Positions 7,233 through 21,998 of a stretch of DNA of 64,000 bases are shown here, one piece after another. Below the pieces are notes generated by a model. It was not told the origin of the DNA. It did no database searches and saw only the letters and a list, made by a program, of their open reading frames with translations. The stretch's first letter is position 1. Each line of letters starts with the position of its first letter. The translations under genes were made by a program, and so were the position numbers. Source of the DNA: Luteimonas saliphila (lineage in GTDB: Bacteria; Pseudomonadota; Gammaproteobacteria; Xanthomonadales; Xanthomonadaceae); contig NZ_JAETWA010000047.1 in assembly GCF_016774335.1 (NCBI RefSeq), positions 292,195 to 356,194 of the forward strand, read 5' to 3'.

Positions 7233-9779
7233 ATGCCCAAGAATCTGCTCATCGTCGAATCGCCGGCCAAGGCCAAGACGATCAACAAGTACCTCGGCAA
7301 GGACTTCCAGGTCCTCGCCTCGTACGGCCACGTCCGCGACCTGGTGCCCAAGGAGGGCGCGGTCGACCCGGACAACGGCTTCGCCATGCGCTACGAACTG
7401 ATCGAGAAGAACGAGAAGCACGTCGAGGCGATCGCCAAGGCGGCGAAGTCGGCCGAAGGCATCTGGCTCGCGACCGACCCGGACCGCGAGGGCGAGGCGA
7501 TCAGCTGGCACATCGCCGAGATCCTGCGCGAGCGCGGCCTGCTGCAGGACCGCACCCTGCAGCGGGTGGTGTTCACCGAGATCACCCCCCGCGCGATCCG
7601 CGAGGCGATGAGCCGCCCGCGCCAGATCGCCGACGAACTGGTCGACGCCCAGCAGGCGCGACGCGCGCTGGACTACCTGGTCGGCTTCAACCTCTCGCCG
7701 GTGCTGTGGCGCAAGATCAAGGCCGGGCTGTCCGCCGGCCGCGTGCAATCGCCGGCGCTGCGCATGATCGTCGAGCGCGAGGAGGAGATCGAGGCGTTCA
7801 AGGCGCGCGAGTACTGGACGGTCGAAGCCGAGTGCGTGCATCCCTCGCAGCCGTTCACCGCCAAGCTGTTCAAGCTCGACGGGAAGAAGTTCGAGCAGTT
7901 CACCATCACCGACGGCGAGACCGCCGAGGACGCGCGCACGCGCATCGCCGCGGCCGCGAACGGCGCGCTGCACGTGACCGACGTCGCCAGCAAGGAGCGC
8001 AAGCGGCGTCCGTCGCCGCCGTTCACCACCTCGACCCTGCAGCAGGAAGCCTCGCGCAAGCTGGGCTTCACCACCCGCCGCACGATGCAGGTGGCGCAGA
8101 AGCTGTACGAGGGCGTGAACATCGGCGACGAGGGCACGGTCGGCCTGATCAGCTACATGCGTACCGACTCGGTCAGCCTGTCGGCCGAGGCGCTGTCGGA
8201 GATCCGCGACGTGATCGCGCGCGACTTCGGTACCGCGTCGGTGCCCGACAAGCCCAACACCTACCAGACGAAGTCCAAGAACGCGCAGGAGGCGCACGAG
8301 GCGGTGCGGCCGACCTCGGCGCTGCGCACCCCGGCCCAGGTCGCACGTTTCCTGAGCGACGACGAGCGCAGGCTGTACGAGCTGGTGTGGAAGCGCGCGG
8401 TGGCCTCGCAGATGATCCCGGCCACGCTCAATACCGTGACCGTCGACCTCGCCGCCGGCGCCGAGCACGGTTTCCGCGCCTCCGGCACCACGGTGACCGT
8501 GGCCGGCTTCCTCGCCGTGTACGAAGAAGGCCGCGACAGCAAGGGCAAGGAAGACGAGGACGAGGGTCGCAAGCTGCCGGCGATGAAGCTCGGCGACCGC
8601 ATCCCGCTCGACCGCATCCACGCCGACCAGCATTTCACGCAGCCGCCGCCACGCTTCACCGAAGCCTCGCTGGTCAAGGCGCTCGAGGAATACGGCATCG
8701 GCCGGCCCTCGACCTATGCCTCCATCATCCAGACCCTGCTCGGCAAGCAGTACACCGTGCTCGACGGGCGCGCGTTCAAGCCGACCGACGTCGGCCGCGC
8801 GGTGTCGAAATTCCTCAGCAACCATTTCGGCAAGTACGTCGACTACGACTTCACCGCCAATCTCGAGGACGAGCTCGACGCGGTGAGCCGCGGCGAGGAG
8901 GCATGGATCCCGCTGATGGAGAAGTTCTGGGGCCCGTTCAAGGAACAGGTCGACGACAAGAAGGCCACGCTCGACAAGGCCGATGCCGGCAGCGTGCGCG
9001 TGCTCGGCGCGGATCCGGAGAGCGGGCGCCAGGTCAGCGCGCGGATCGGCAAGTTCGGGCCGCTGGTGCAGATCGGCACGGTCGAGGACGAGGACAAGCC
9101 GAGGTTCGCCTCGCTGCGCCCGGGCCAGAGCATCTACAGCATCTCGCTGGAGGAGGCGCTGGAGCTGTTCCTGCTGCCGCGCGTGCTGGGCCAGGACAAG
9201 GGCGAGGACGTCAGCGTCGGCATCGGCCGCTTCGGCCCGTTCGCGCGTCGCGGCGACACCTATGCCTCGCTCAAGAAGGAGGACGATCCGTACAAGATCG
9301 ACCTCGCACACGCGGTGTTCCTGATCGAGGAGAAGGAAGAGATCGCGCGCAACCGCGTCATCAAGGAATTCCCGGGCAGCGACATCCAGGTGCTCAATGG
9401 CCGCTTCGGCCCCTACATCAGCGACGGCCGCCTCAACGGCAAGATCCCCAAGGACCGCGAACCGGCGTCGCTGACGCTGGAAGAGGTGACGAAGCTGCTC
9501 GAGGAAACCGGCAAGCCGGCGCGCCGCGGCTTCGCCGCGAAGAAGGCCGCCGCCAAGAAGGAAGCCGCGGCAAAGAAGGCATCGAAGAAGGCCGCCGCGA
9601 AGAAGGCGCCAGCGAAGAAGGCCGCGAAGAGCGGCAAGGCGAGCACGAGGAAGTCCGCTGCGAACACCGCGCGACCACTGTCCGCCGACCTCGAACCGGC
9701 GAAGTCGCTGGTGACCGCGGCGAAGTTCGAGCCGGGCAAGAAGCGGGTGGTGAAGAAGGCCGACAACGCACCGTTCTGA
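7233..9779 (+). CDS. topA: DNA topoisomerase I
   Basis: Type IA topoisomerase that relaxes negative supercoils. The 848-residue protein opens with the Toprim domain (NLLIVESPAKAKTINKYL; ATDPDREGEAISWHI). It contains GLSAGRVQSPAL and the active-site Tyr308 in SYMRTDSVSLS. The C-terminal region is not the zinc-ribbon type of E. coli. It has topoisomerase C-terminal repeats (GRFGPFARRGD, GRFGPYISDGR), and after about residue 98 there is only that repeat-type tail with no Cys4 motifs. Residues ~765-810 form a Lys/Ala-rich tail resembling histone H1. This layout is common in xanthomonads. Confidence 0.97.
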   Translation: MPKNLLIVESPAKAKTINKYLGKDFQVLASYGHVRDLVPKEGAVDPDNGFAMRYELIEKNEKHVEAIAKAAKSAEGIWLATDPDREGEAISWHIAEILRERGLLQDRTLQRVVFTEITPRAIREAMSRPRQIADELVDAQQARRALDYLVGFNLSPVLWRKIKAGLSAGRVQSPALRMIVEREEEIEAFKAREYWTVEAECVHPSQPFTAKLFKLDGKKFEQFTITDGETAEDARTRIAAAANGALHVTDVASKERKRRPSPPFTTSTLQQEASRKLGFTTRRTMQVAQKLYEGVNIGDEGTVGLISYMRTDSVSLSAEALSEIRDVIARDFGTASVPDKPNTYQTKSKNAQEAHEAVRPTSALRTPAQVARFLSDDERRLYELVWKRAVASQMIPATLNTVTVDLAAGAEHGFRASGTTVTVAGFLAVYEEGRDSKGKEDEDEGRKLPAMKLGDRIPLDRIHADQHFTQPPPRFTEASLVKALEEYGIGRPSTYASIIQTLLGKQYTVLDGRAFKPTDVGRAVSKFLSNHFGKYVDYDFTANLEDELDAVSRGEEAWIPLMEKFWGPFKEQVDDKKATLDKADAGSVRVLGADPESGRQVSARIGKFGPLVQIGTVEDEDKPRFASLRPGQSIYSISLEEALELFLLPRVLGQDKGEDVSVGIGRFGPFARRGDTYASLKKEDDPYKIDLAHAVFLIEEKEEIARNRVIKEFPGSDIQVLNGRFGPYISDGRLNGKIPKDREPASLTLEEVTKLLEETGKPARRGFAAKKAAAKKEAAAKKASKKAAAKKAPAKKAAKSGKASTRKSAANTARPLSADLEPAKSLVTAAKFEPGKKRVVKKADNAPF

Positions 9780-9976
9780 CGCGCGCCTCGTCTCCGGGAT
9801 TTCGCGCACGGGCAGGGCGCGCGCGTCGTCGGGGCATCGCCGAACGGCCCGGTCGGCGCGATCGCGCCTGGGGGAAGGCACGCGACAGGTGGCGTTCGGC
9901 CTGTCGTCAGGTGCGCCGCTGCACGCCCAGATTCCGCCCGCACACGGCGGAAATGTCGATTCGATAAGCTGCCGTG

Positions 9977-10537
9977 ATGCCGCAGACTCCCGAGATCGAG
10001 CACGCCATCGCCGTCCTGCGCCGCGGCGGCGTGATCGCGTATCCCACCGAAGGCGTCTGGGGCCTGGGCTGCGATCCGTTCGACGAAGCCGCGGTGCTGC
10101 GCCTGCTCGCGCTCAAGCAGCGCCCGGTCGACAAGGGCCTGATCCTGGTGGCCGCCACGCTGGCGCAGCTCGATGGCCTCGCGGACTGGTCCGCGCTACC
10201 CCTTGGCGCGCGCGACGAGGTCCAGTCGTTCTGGCCCGGCCCCCATACCTGGATCGTGCCGGCGTCCGACGCGGTCCCGCGGTGGATCCGCGGCGAGCAT
10301 GACGGCGTCGCGGTGCGGGTGAGCGCGCATCCGGTGGTCGCTGCGCTGTGCACGGCGTTCGAGGGGGCCCTGGTGTCGACCAGTGCCAACGTCGCGGGCG
10401 ATCCGGCGCCGCGCACGCGCGCGGAACTCGCTCCGCGCATCTGCGCCGGCATCGACCTGATCGTTACCGGAGAAACCTCCGGACTGGCCCAGCCGACCGA
10501 CATCCGCGACGCGCGCAACGGTCGCCAACTCCGCTAA
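9977..10537 (+). CDS. tsaC: Threonylcarbamoyl-AMP synthase (Sua5/YrdC/TsaC)
   Basis: TsaC makes threonylcarbamoyl-AMP for the t6A modification of ANN-decoding tRNAs. The 186-residue protein is a lone YrdC domain: GGVIAYPTEGVWGLGCDP near the start, KQRPVDKGLILVAA, SFWPGPHTWIVP, and ALVSTSANVAGDPA near the end. All are family positions around the nucleotide and threonine pocket. GTG 9974 directly precedes ATG 9977; the ATG is preferred. The 197 bases between topA and this gene hold nothing I recognise. Confidence 0.93.
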   Translation: MPQTPEIEHAIAVLRRGGVIAYPTEGVWGLGCDPFDEAAVLRLLALKQRPVDKGLILVAATLAQLDGLADWSALPLGARDEVQSFWPGPHTWIVPASDAVPRWIRGEHDGVAVRVSAHPVVAALCTAFEGALVSTSANVAGDPAPRTRAELAPRICAGIDLIVTGETSGLAQPTDIRDARNGRQLR

Positions 10538-10592
10538 AAACGCGGCTTCTTCCGCGATTGCGGTTTCACCGGCAACCAACTGCGCGCGTGCG

Positions 10593-10621
10593 TTGCCGCG
10601 TCGCACAATTTGTGATCTATT
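10593..10621 (+). promoter_or_regulatory. Possible gltB promoter
   Basis: TTGCCG (10593-10598) and TCTATT (10616-10621) are 17 bases apart in a locally AT-richer patch, each matching four of six consensus bases. The gltB ATG lies 88 bases beyond the -10. Confidence 0.3.
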
Positions 10622-10708
10622 CGGGTCCGTGGATGCGCCGCCGGGCGATGTTCGACCGCGCCCGGCTCCGATTCCCACGCGACCCTCACACCAACGACGA
10701 CGACGACG

Positions 10709-16775
<6,067 letters not shown>

Positions 16776-16876
16776 GCGTCGACGCAGCCCGGGCCGGCCT
16801 GCGCCGGGGATTGAACCGTCCCTGACCGGAGGTCCCTTCCGTTTGCCCCATCGCGCCCGCGGCGGCAAGATGAGGC

Positions 16877-17617
16877 ATGCACCTGTTTTTGCCCGCGGCT
16901 TTGCTGACCGCCTTGCTCGCTGCCCTGAGCGTACGCGCGGCCGAACCTGTGACCGTTTACCGCTGCACCGACACGCAGGGCCACGTCACGCTGGGCGACG
17001 TTCCGTGCCCGAAGAGTTCGTCCGAGCAGGTGATCAGGCTGCAGCGGCCGGCCGACGGGCCTCCGCCGCCTCTCCGCGCCGAAGAGCCGCCTCCTGCCGA
17101 CGACCCGCCGCCCCGCCCGCAGGTGGTGGTCGTGCATACGCCCCAGCCGATGTACGAGTGCACCACGCCCGATGGCGAGCGTTACACCAGTGACGACGGC
17201 GATGGCAATCCTCGCTGGGTGCCGTTGTGGACGCTCGGATATCGAGGGGGCTACGGGCATGGCCGCCCACCGCCGACGGAGCGCGGTGCCCTGTCCCAGT
17301 ACTACGCCAACCGTCCGCTCGGCGGGCGGGTCGGTGCGCCCACTCCGCGCCCGGATCCCCCGACGGCCGCCCCCGGTCGACCGGACCGGCCCGGCCGGCC
17401 CGACCGTCCGGGCTACGGCGGCCTCGGCGGCCCCGGTACCTGGGTCCGCGACACCTGCCACGCCCTGCCGCGGGGCGAGGTCTGCGCGCGCTTGGCCGAT
17501 CGGCGCGACCAGATCCGGCGCCGCTTCTTCAACGCGCAGGAGACCGAACGCAACAGCCTGCGCGCCGAGGAACGCGGGATCAACGCGCGCCTCGCCGCCG
17601 ACTGCGGGACCGGTTGA
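16877..17617 (+). CDS. Secreted DUF4124-type protein, first of a tandem pair
   Basis: A 246-residue exported protein with a signal peptide of about 21 residues (ending VRAAEP). Next comes a DUF4124-like domain (VTVYRCTDTQGHVTLGDVPCP, two cysteines), a proline-rich middle, and a second short YECTTPDGERYTSDDG unit. A C-terminal region with Cys pairs (DTCHALPRGEVCARL, then a final Cys near DCGTG) closes it. The linker holds GRPDRPGRPDRPG repeats. The next gene starts inside this gene's stop codon and has the same domain order, so the two are tandem paralogues. Function unknown; presumably periplasmic. Confidence 0.82.
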   Translation: MHLFLPAALLTALLAALSVRAAEPVTVYRCTDTQGHVTLGDVPCPKSSSEQVIRLQRPADGPPPPLRAEEPPPADDPPPRPQVVVVHTPQPMYECTTPDGERYTSDDGDGNPRWVPLWTLGYRGGYGHGRPPPTERGALSQYYANRPLGGRVGAPTPRPDPPTAAPGRPDRPGRPDRPGYGGLGGPGTWVRDTCHALPRGEVCARLADRRDQIRRRFFNAQETERNSLRAEERGINARLAADCGTG

Positions 17618-18273
17618 TGCGTCCACACCTGATGTTGGGCGGCCTCCTGCTGCTGGGCGCGGCGCTGGCGCTGGCCCAGGACGGCAGCACCATCTACCGC
17701 TGCACGGCCGCCAGCGGCGAGGTCACGATCCAGAACGGCACGCCCTGTCCCGCCGGCAGCCGCCAGGAGATCCGCCAGGTCGATGCCCTGCCCTCGCGCC
17801 CGCCGCCGGCAGGGGTCGCCGGTGGCCTGACCGTGATCGAGGAACCGGCGTACACGCCGCCGCCGCTGTCGAATTTCGTCCAGGTCGCCGGGCCGCAGGA
17901 CGGGCCGATCACCGGTCCCGAGCGTCCCGACCTGCCCGAACCGGCGCAGCTCGCGGCCAGCGAACGCCTGCCGCCACCGCCGATCTACCAGTGCGAAACC
18001 TGGGACAACGACAGTTACGTGAGCGAGGATTGGTCGCCCAAGCCGCGTTGCGTGCGCCTGGACACCGCCGGCGTCGGCGCCGCCTGCGAGAACAAGTACG
18101 ACGTCTGCGCGCGAATCGGCGACCGCGACGCCTGCGATGGCTGGAAACGCCGCCAGCGCGAGATCGAATCGGGCTGGCGGCATGCCCGCGGCGCGGACAA
18201 GCCCGCGCTGCAGGAAGAGTTCGCGCGGGTGACTAAGATCTTGGTGGATTCGACCTGCGCGCTGCCGCCCTGA
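17617..18273 (+). CDS. Secreted DUF4124-type protein, second of a tandem pair
   Basis: A 218-residue paralogue of the upstream gene. The signal peptide ends near ALALAQDG. It has a DUF4124-like domain (STIYRCTAASGEVTIQNGTPCP), a proline-rich linker, a second unit (PIYQCETWDNDSYVSEDW) and a Cys-containing helical end (ACENKYDVCARIGDRDACDGW). The ATG shares one base with the stop of the previous gene (TGATG), which points to translational coupling. The frame is open for 130 codons upstream, but that is a shadow of the preceding gene. Confidence 0.82.
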   Translation: MRPHLMLGGLLLLGAALALAQDGSTIYRCTAASGEVTIQNGTPCPAGSRQEIRQVDALPSRPPPAGVAGGLTVIEEPAYTPPPLSNFVQVAGPQDGPITGPERPDLPEPAQLAASERLPPPPIYQCETWDNDSYVSEDWSPKPRCVRLDTAGVGAACENKYDVCARIGDRDACDGWKRRQREIESGWRHARGADKPALQEEFARVTKILVDSTCALPP

Positions 18274-18280
18274 GCGCGGC

Positions 18281-18715
18281 TCACGCGTCGAAGCGGATGT
18301 GCACCGAGTCCGCGCTGCGCTGCGCGGGACCATGGAAGACCGCCTCGATGTTGTTGCCGTCCGGATCGAGCACGAACGCGGCGTAGTAGCCGGGGTGGTA
18401 CGGGCGTTCGCCGGGCGCACCGTTGTCGCGGCCGCCATGGGCGAGTGCGGCGGCGTGGAAGGCCTCGACCGCCGCCCGGTCGCGCGCCTGCAGCGCGAAG
18501 TGGTGGCGCCCGGTCAGCTCGCCCTGCGCCGCCTCACTGTCCGCGGTCGACACGAACAGCTCGTCCGCCCAGAACCAGCCCTCGCCGCTGCCCCCCATCG
18601 GTATGCCGAGCGCGTCGAGCACTGCCTCGTAGAAGCGGCGGCTGGCGTCAAGGTCGCGGACCACCAGTTGCAGGTGGTCGAACAGCCGGCCGCGGTGGAG
18701 TTCCTGCGTTTCCAT
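18281..18715 (-). CDS. VOC-family (glyoxalase/bleomycin-resistance-like) protein
   Basis: A 144-residue protein of the vicinal-oxygen-chelate superfamily. The first half-motif FDHLQLVVRDLDASRRFYEAVL and the closing FVLDPDGNNIEAVFHG are characteristic, with candidate metal ligands His near residue 15 and Glu near residue 127. The substrate cannot be told. ATG 18715 is chosen; an upstream open extension of 65 codons is not protein-like. It converges on the DUF4124 genes, and the two stop codons are only a few bases apart. The 231 bases between it and the next gene show nothing. Confidence 0.85.
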   Translation of the reverse strand: METQELHRGRLFDHLQLVVRDLDASRRFYEAVLDALGIPMGGSGEGWFWADELFVSTADSEAAQGELTGRHHFALQARDRAAVEAFHAAALAHGGRDNGAPGERPYHPGYYAAFVLDPDGNNIEAVFHGPAQRSADSVHIRFDA

Positions 18716-18946
18716 CTCCGGGTCCTCGCGTGGAATCGCGTGATGATAGCCGCGCGCACGGCGCTCGCCACGGCAGTCGTCACGAATCCCGCGCCTTGCC
18801 ATCGGCCGCTGCAGCGCACGAGGGAGCGCACGAGGCATGGCCGAGGGACTCCAGCGGCTGGCGCGCCGATGCGACGGGAGGTGGCCGTCTGCCGCGCACG
18901 TCGCCGGCATGCGCGCGATGCGGGACGCGACGCAGCGCCTCCCGCC

Positions 18947-19723
18947 TCAGAACCCGTAGCGCAGGAATCCGCCGTCCACGGCGATGCACTCGCCGGTGAT
19001 GTAGCCGGCGGCGGGCAGGCACAGGAAGGCCACCGCGGCGGCCACCTCCTCCGGCTCGCCGACGCGACCCATCGGCGTGCGCAGCAGCACTTCGTCGAGA
19101 TAGTCGGGATCGGACAGCTTGTCGGAGGTGCGGCGCGTGCGGATATACCACGGCGCCACCGAGTTCACCCGCACCCCGTCCTCGGCCCACTCGACGGCGA
19201 GGTTGCGCGTCATCTGGTGCAGCGCCGCCTTGCTCATGCCGTAGGGGGCGCCGCTGCGCACGTGGGTGAGGCCCGACACGCTGCCGACGTTGACGATGCT
19301 GGACGCGGCGTGCCGGGTCAGCAGCGGATGCGCGTAGCGCGAGAGTTCGAACGCACTGAAGAGATTGACCTCGAAGATCTCGCGCCACTCGTCCTCGGCA
19401 TAGTCGTTGGCGGCGCGGGTGAGGTTGCCGCCGGCGTTGTTGACCAGGATGTTCAGCCCGTCGCCCTGGTCCTCGACCCAGTCCAGCACCTCGCGTCGCT
19501 GCTCGTCGTCGGAGACGTCGCCGATGAAGGCGCGGATGTCGCCGTCGGGGAACTCCTCGGCGAGTTCGTCGCGCGCCACCTCCAGCGCATCGCCGTTGCG
19601 CGCGACGATCAGCACCGTCGCGCCGAAGCCGAGCAGCTCGCGCGCGATCGCGCGGCCGATGCCTGCGCTGCCGCCGGTGACCAGCGCGAGTTGTCCATCG
19701 AGCCGCCAGCGATGCGGATCCAT
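18947..19723 (-). CDS. Short-chain dehydrogenase/reductase (tropinone-reductase-like)
   Basis: A 258-residue classical SDR. The NAD(P)-binding [12 protein letters not shown] is near residue 17, with NNAGGN, the catalytic Ser in NVGSVSG and YxxxK in [11 protein letters not shown]. It ends in a substrate loop and [12 protein letters not shown]. The overall look is that of the tropinone-reductase-like oxidoreductases whose substrates are mostly unknown. It lies between the glyoxalase-like gene and a probable gene remnant. Whether it belongs to the pectin locus beyond is unclear. Confidence 0.9.
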   Translation of the reverse strand: MDPHRWRLDGQLALVTGGSAGIGRAIARELLGFGATVLIVARNGDALEVARDELAEEFPDGDIRAFIGDVSDDEQRREVLDWVEDQGDGLNILVNNAGGNLTRAANDYAEDEWREIFEVNLFSAFELSRYAHPLLTRHAASSIVNVGSVSGLTHVRSGAPYGMSKAALHQMTRNLAVEWAEDGVRVNSVAPWYIRTRRTSDKLSDPDYLDEVLLRTPMGRVGEPEEVAAAVAFLCLPAAGYITGECIAVDGGFLRYGF

Positions 19724-19784
19724 TTTCGCGCGTCCAAGACCGGGTCGAGCCTAGGATAGCGCCTGACCGCCCCAGGAGAACCCG

Positions 19785-19894
19785 ATGGACAGGATCGCCA
19801 GACCCGTCGTGCTCGCCTCCGCCCTGCTGTGCACCGCCTGTTCGCCACCGCGGGAGCCGCCGAGCGAACAGCCGCCGGAGCCGCAGGCCGCTCA
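19785..19894 (+). pseudogene. Probable 5' remnant of a lipoprotein gene
   Basis: A good ribosome binding site (AGGAGA) stands before ATG 19785. The frame reads MDRIARPVVLASALLCTACS and then a Pro/Glu-rich stretch, which looks like a lipoprotein signal with Cys acceptor. After about 36 codons it runs antisense into the 3' end of the acetylesterase gene, where the reading loses any protein character. The simplest reading is a lipoprotein gene cut off when the pectin locus or its last gene was placed here. A very small intact lipoprotein is possible but less likely. Confidence 0.4.
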
Positions 19895-21019
19895 GGGCGT
19901 GCGCGAGGCCTCGTCGAAGACGATGAAGATCACCAGGTCCTCGTCGCCCAGCTGGCGCAACGCGTGGCTGTCGCCGTTGCGTGTGAGGATCGCGTCGCCC
20001 GCGCCCACCCCGCGCGCTTCGCCGTTGAGGACGAGTTCGCCACGGCCGGAGAGCACGTAGTAGATCTCGTCCTTGTCGTTGACGTGCGTGCCGATGCTCG
20101 CGCCCGGATGCAGCACGCGCTTCCGGAACACGACATCGAAGCCGGTGGCGTCGGCGAAGAACGGATAGGCGGTGGTGGTGCCGTCGCCTTCGTGCGGACC
20201 CGGCTGGGTCACCGCGATGTCCCGCTCGGCGACCACGGTCGAAGGCGACACCGCCAGAGGCGCCAGTGCGGAAATCGCGGCGCACGCGTCTGCCGTGACC
20301 GGCCTGACGGGTGCGTCCTTATCGGCCGCCTGCCAACCCGCGACGACCAGGCACGCGACCACCTGCGCGCCCGCGGCGCTGAAATGGGTGTCGTCGGCCT
20401 GGCGCTGCGTCGGCACGTGCATGAAGTACGGCTTCGAAGCCGCGTCGCCGAGGCCGCGCAGCCAGTCCATGCTCGACGCGTTGAGGTCGACCAGGACGAC
20501 GCCCTCGCGACGGGCGAACTCGCGCATCGCCTGCGGATAGGGACCGTGGGTGTCGAGCAGTTGGGCGCCATCGAACTTGCGCCGCGCGACCGGCGTCACC
20601 AGCACCGGCGTGGCACCGCGCGCCCGCGCCAGCGCCACATAGCGCATCAGCCAGGCCGGATACGCTTCGGAAGGATCGTTGTATCGCGCGGGATCCTCCA
20701 CCTTGGCATCGTTGTGCCCGAACTGGACCAGCAGCACGTCGCCCGCGCGCAGCTCGTCCGCGATCGCGTCGAGCCACCCCTGTTCGACGAAGCTGCGCGC
20801 GCTGCGCCCGCTCTGCGCGTGGTTGCGGACCTCCCAGCCTTGCGCGAGCCACGGTTGCAGCCGCATCCCCCAGCCTTCGCGCGGCGCACGCTCAGCCGGG
20901 TAGGCGCTCGCCGTGGAATCGCCGGCGACGAAGACGCGACGCGGTTCTCCGGCAGTCGCGGTCGCGGCGGCGAGGCACAGGCCCGACAGGAGAACGGGGA
21001 TCGATTTGTGCATGCTCAT
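19892..21019 (-). CDS. Rhamnogalacturonan acetylesterase (CE12-like) fused to a cupin domain
   Basis: A 375-residue secreted protein predicted to remove acetyl groups from rhamnogalacturonan. The signal peptide (~23 residues) is followed by an SGNH hydrolase domain: VFVAGDSTASAY with the nucleophile Ser, VQFGHNDAK, and DDTHFSAAGA with the Asp-His pair. From about residue 265 a cupin domain is attached (GASIGTHVNDKDEIYYVLSG, then GDAILTRNGDSHAL), an uncommon addition to this esterase. GGAGG lies 6 bases before ATG 21019. It follows kduD on the same strand, so it is likely the last gene of the kdu transcript. Confidence 0.88.
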   Translation of the reverse strand: MSMHKSIPVLLSGLCLAAATATAGEPRRVFVAGDSTASAYPAERAPREGWGMRLQPWLAQGWEVRNHAQSGRSARSFVEQGWLDAIADELRAGDVLLVQFGHNDAKVEDPARYNDPSEAYPAWLMRYVALARARGATPVLVTPVARRKFDGAQLLDTHGPYPQAMREFARREGVVLVDLNASSMDWLRGLGDAASKPYFMHVPTQRQADDTHFSAAGAQVVACLVVAGWQAADKDAPVRPVTADACAAISALAPLAVSPSTVVAERDIAVTQPGPHEGDGTTTAYPFFADATGFDVVFRKRVLHPGASIGTHVNDKDEIYYVLSGRGELVLNGEARGVGAGDAILTRNGDSHALRQLGDEDLVIFIVFDEASRTP

Positions 21020-21200
21020 CGCGGACCTCCGCTGCGGATGCGGCGCGCCGCCCGTGGCAACCGCCTGCGGGCAAGCCGTTGTCGGCCGGCAGGCCGCGCG
21101 CCGGTTGGTGGCGACGTCCGTCGCGGGCTGAAAAAAGGAACGGGCGGAGAGAATTCCGCCGGGGAGGACGCCAATCCTCCCGCCCGTTCCGGAGAGAACC

Positions 21201-21959
21201 TCAGCGCGCCAGCCAGCCACCGTCGACCGGGATCACCGCGCCGTTGACGTAGTCCGAAGCGCGGCTGGCGAGGAACACCGCGGTGCCGCCGAGATCCGAC
21301 GGCTCGCCCCAGCGCCCGGCCGGTATGCGGTCGAGGATCGCCTTGTTGCGGTCGGCATCGGCACGCAGCTGCGCGGTGTTGTCGGTGGCCATGTAGCCGG
21401 GCGCGATCGCGTTGATGTTGATGCCCTTGCTGCCCCACTCGTTGGCGAGCAGCCGGGTGATGCCGGCGATGCCGCTCTTGGATGCGGTGTACGAGGGCAC
21501 GCGGATGCCGCCCTGGAACGACAGCATCGAGGCGATGTTGATGATCTTGCCGCTGCCCCGGGCGATGAAGTGCCTGCCGGCGGCCTGCGACATGAAGAAC
21601 GCGGACTTGATGTTGACGTTCATCACGTCGTCCCAGTCCTTCTCGCTGAAATCCACCGCGTCGGCGCGGCGGATCAGGCCGGCGTTGTTGACCAGGATGT
21701 CGAGCCCGCCGAGCCCGTCGACGGTCTCCTTGACCAGCCGTTCGACCGGCTCGATCGAGATCAGGTTGGCCTCGAGGTCGAGGAAGCGGCGGCCCAGGGC
21801 GCGCACCTTCTCGCCGGTTTCGGCCGCCTCGACGATCCCGGCGGCGGCGATGTCGGCGCCCGCTTCGGCAAGCGCCAGGGCGATGCCCTGGCCGAGCCCG
21901 GTATTGGCGCCGGTGACCAGCGCGACCTTGCCTTCGAGACTGAAAGGATTGCCTGCCAT
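21201..21959 (-). CDS. kduD: 2-deoxy-D-gluconate 3-dehydrogenase / KDG dehydrogenase
   Basis: KduD reduces 2,5-diketo-3-deoxygluconate to 2-keto-3-deoxygluconate in unsaturated-galacturonate breakdown. The 252-residue SDR starts with FSLEGKVALVTGANTGLGQGIA. It has NNAGLIRRADAVDFSEKDWDDVMNVN-type sequence around the active site and a YTASKSG catalytic motif, and ends with IPVDGGWLAR. These match KduD closely. It lies 39 bases after kduI, the usual pairing, and ahead of the acetylesterase. Confidence 0.95.
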   Translation of the reverse strand: MAGNPFSLEGKVALVTGANTGLGQGIALALAEAGADIAAAGIVEAAETGEKVRALGRRFLDLEANLISIEPVERLVKETVDGLGGLDILVNNAGLIRRADAVDFSEKDWDDVMNVNIKSAFFMSQAAGRHFIARGSGKIINIASMLSFQGGIRVPSYTASKSGIAGITRLLANEWGSKGININAIAPGYMATDNTAQLRADADRNKAILDRIPAGRWGEPSDLGGTAVFLASRASDYVNGAVIPVDGGWLAR

Positions 21960-21998
21960 GGTGTTCGGTTCCTTGCGTGGGTTGCGCGACGGAGGGGG

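Noticed and set aside
5604..9881. A 1425-codon open frame antisense to topA and its neighbours
   Set aside because: It is low-complexity, rich in Arg/Ala/Leu/His, has no domain and lies opposite clearly real genes. Long antisense frames are expected at this GC content.
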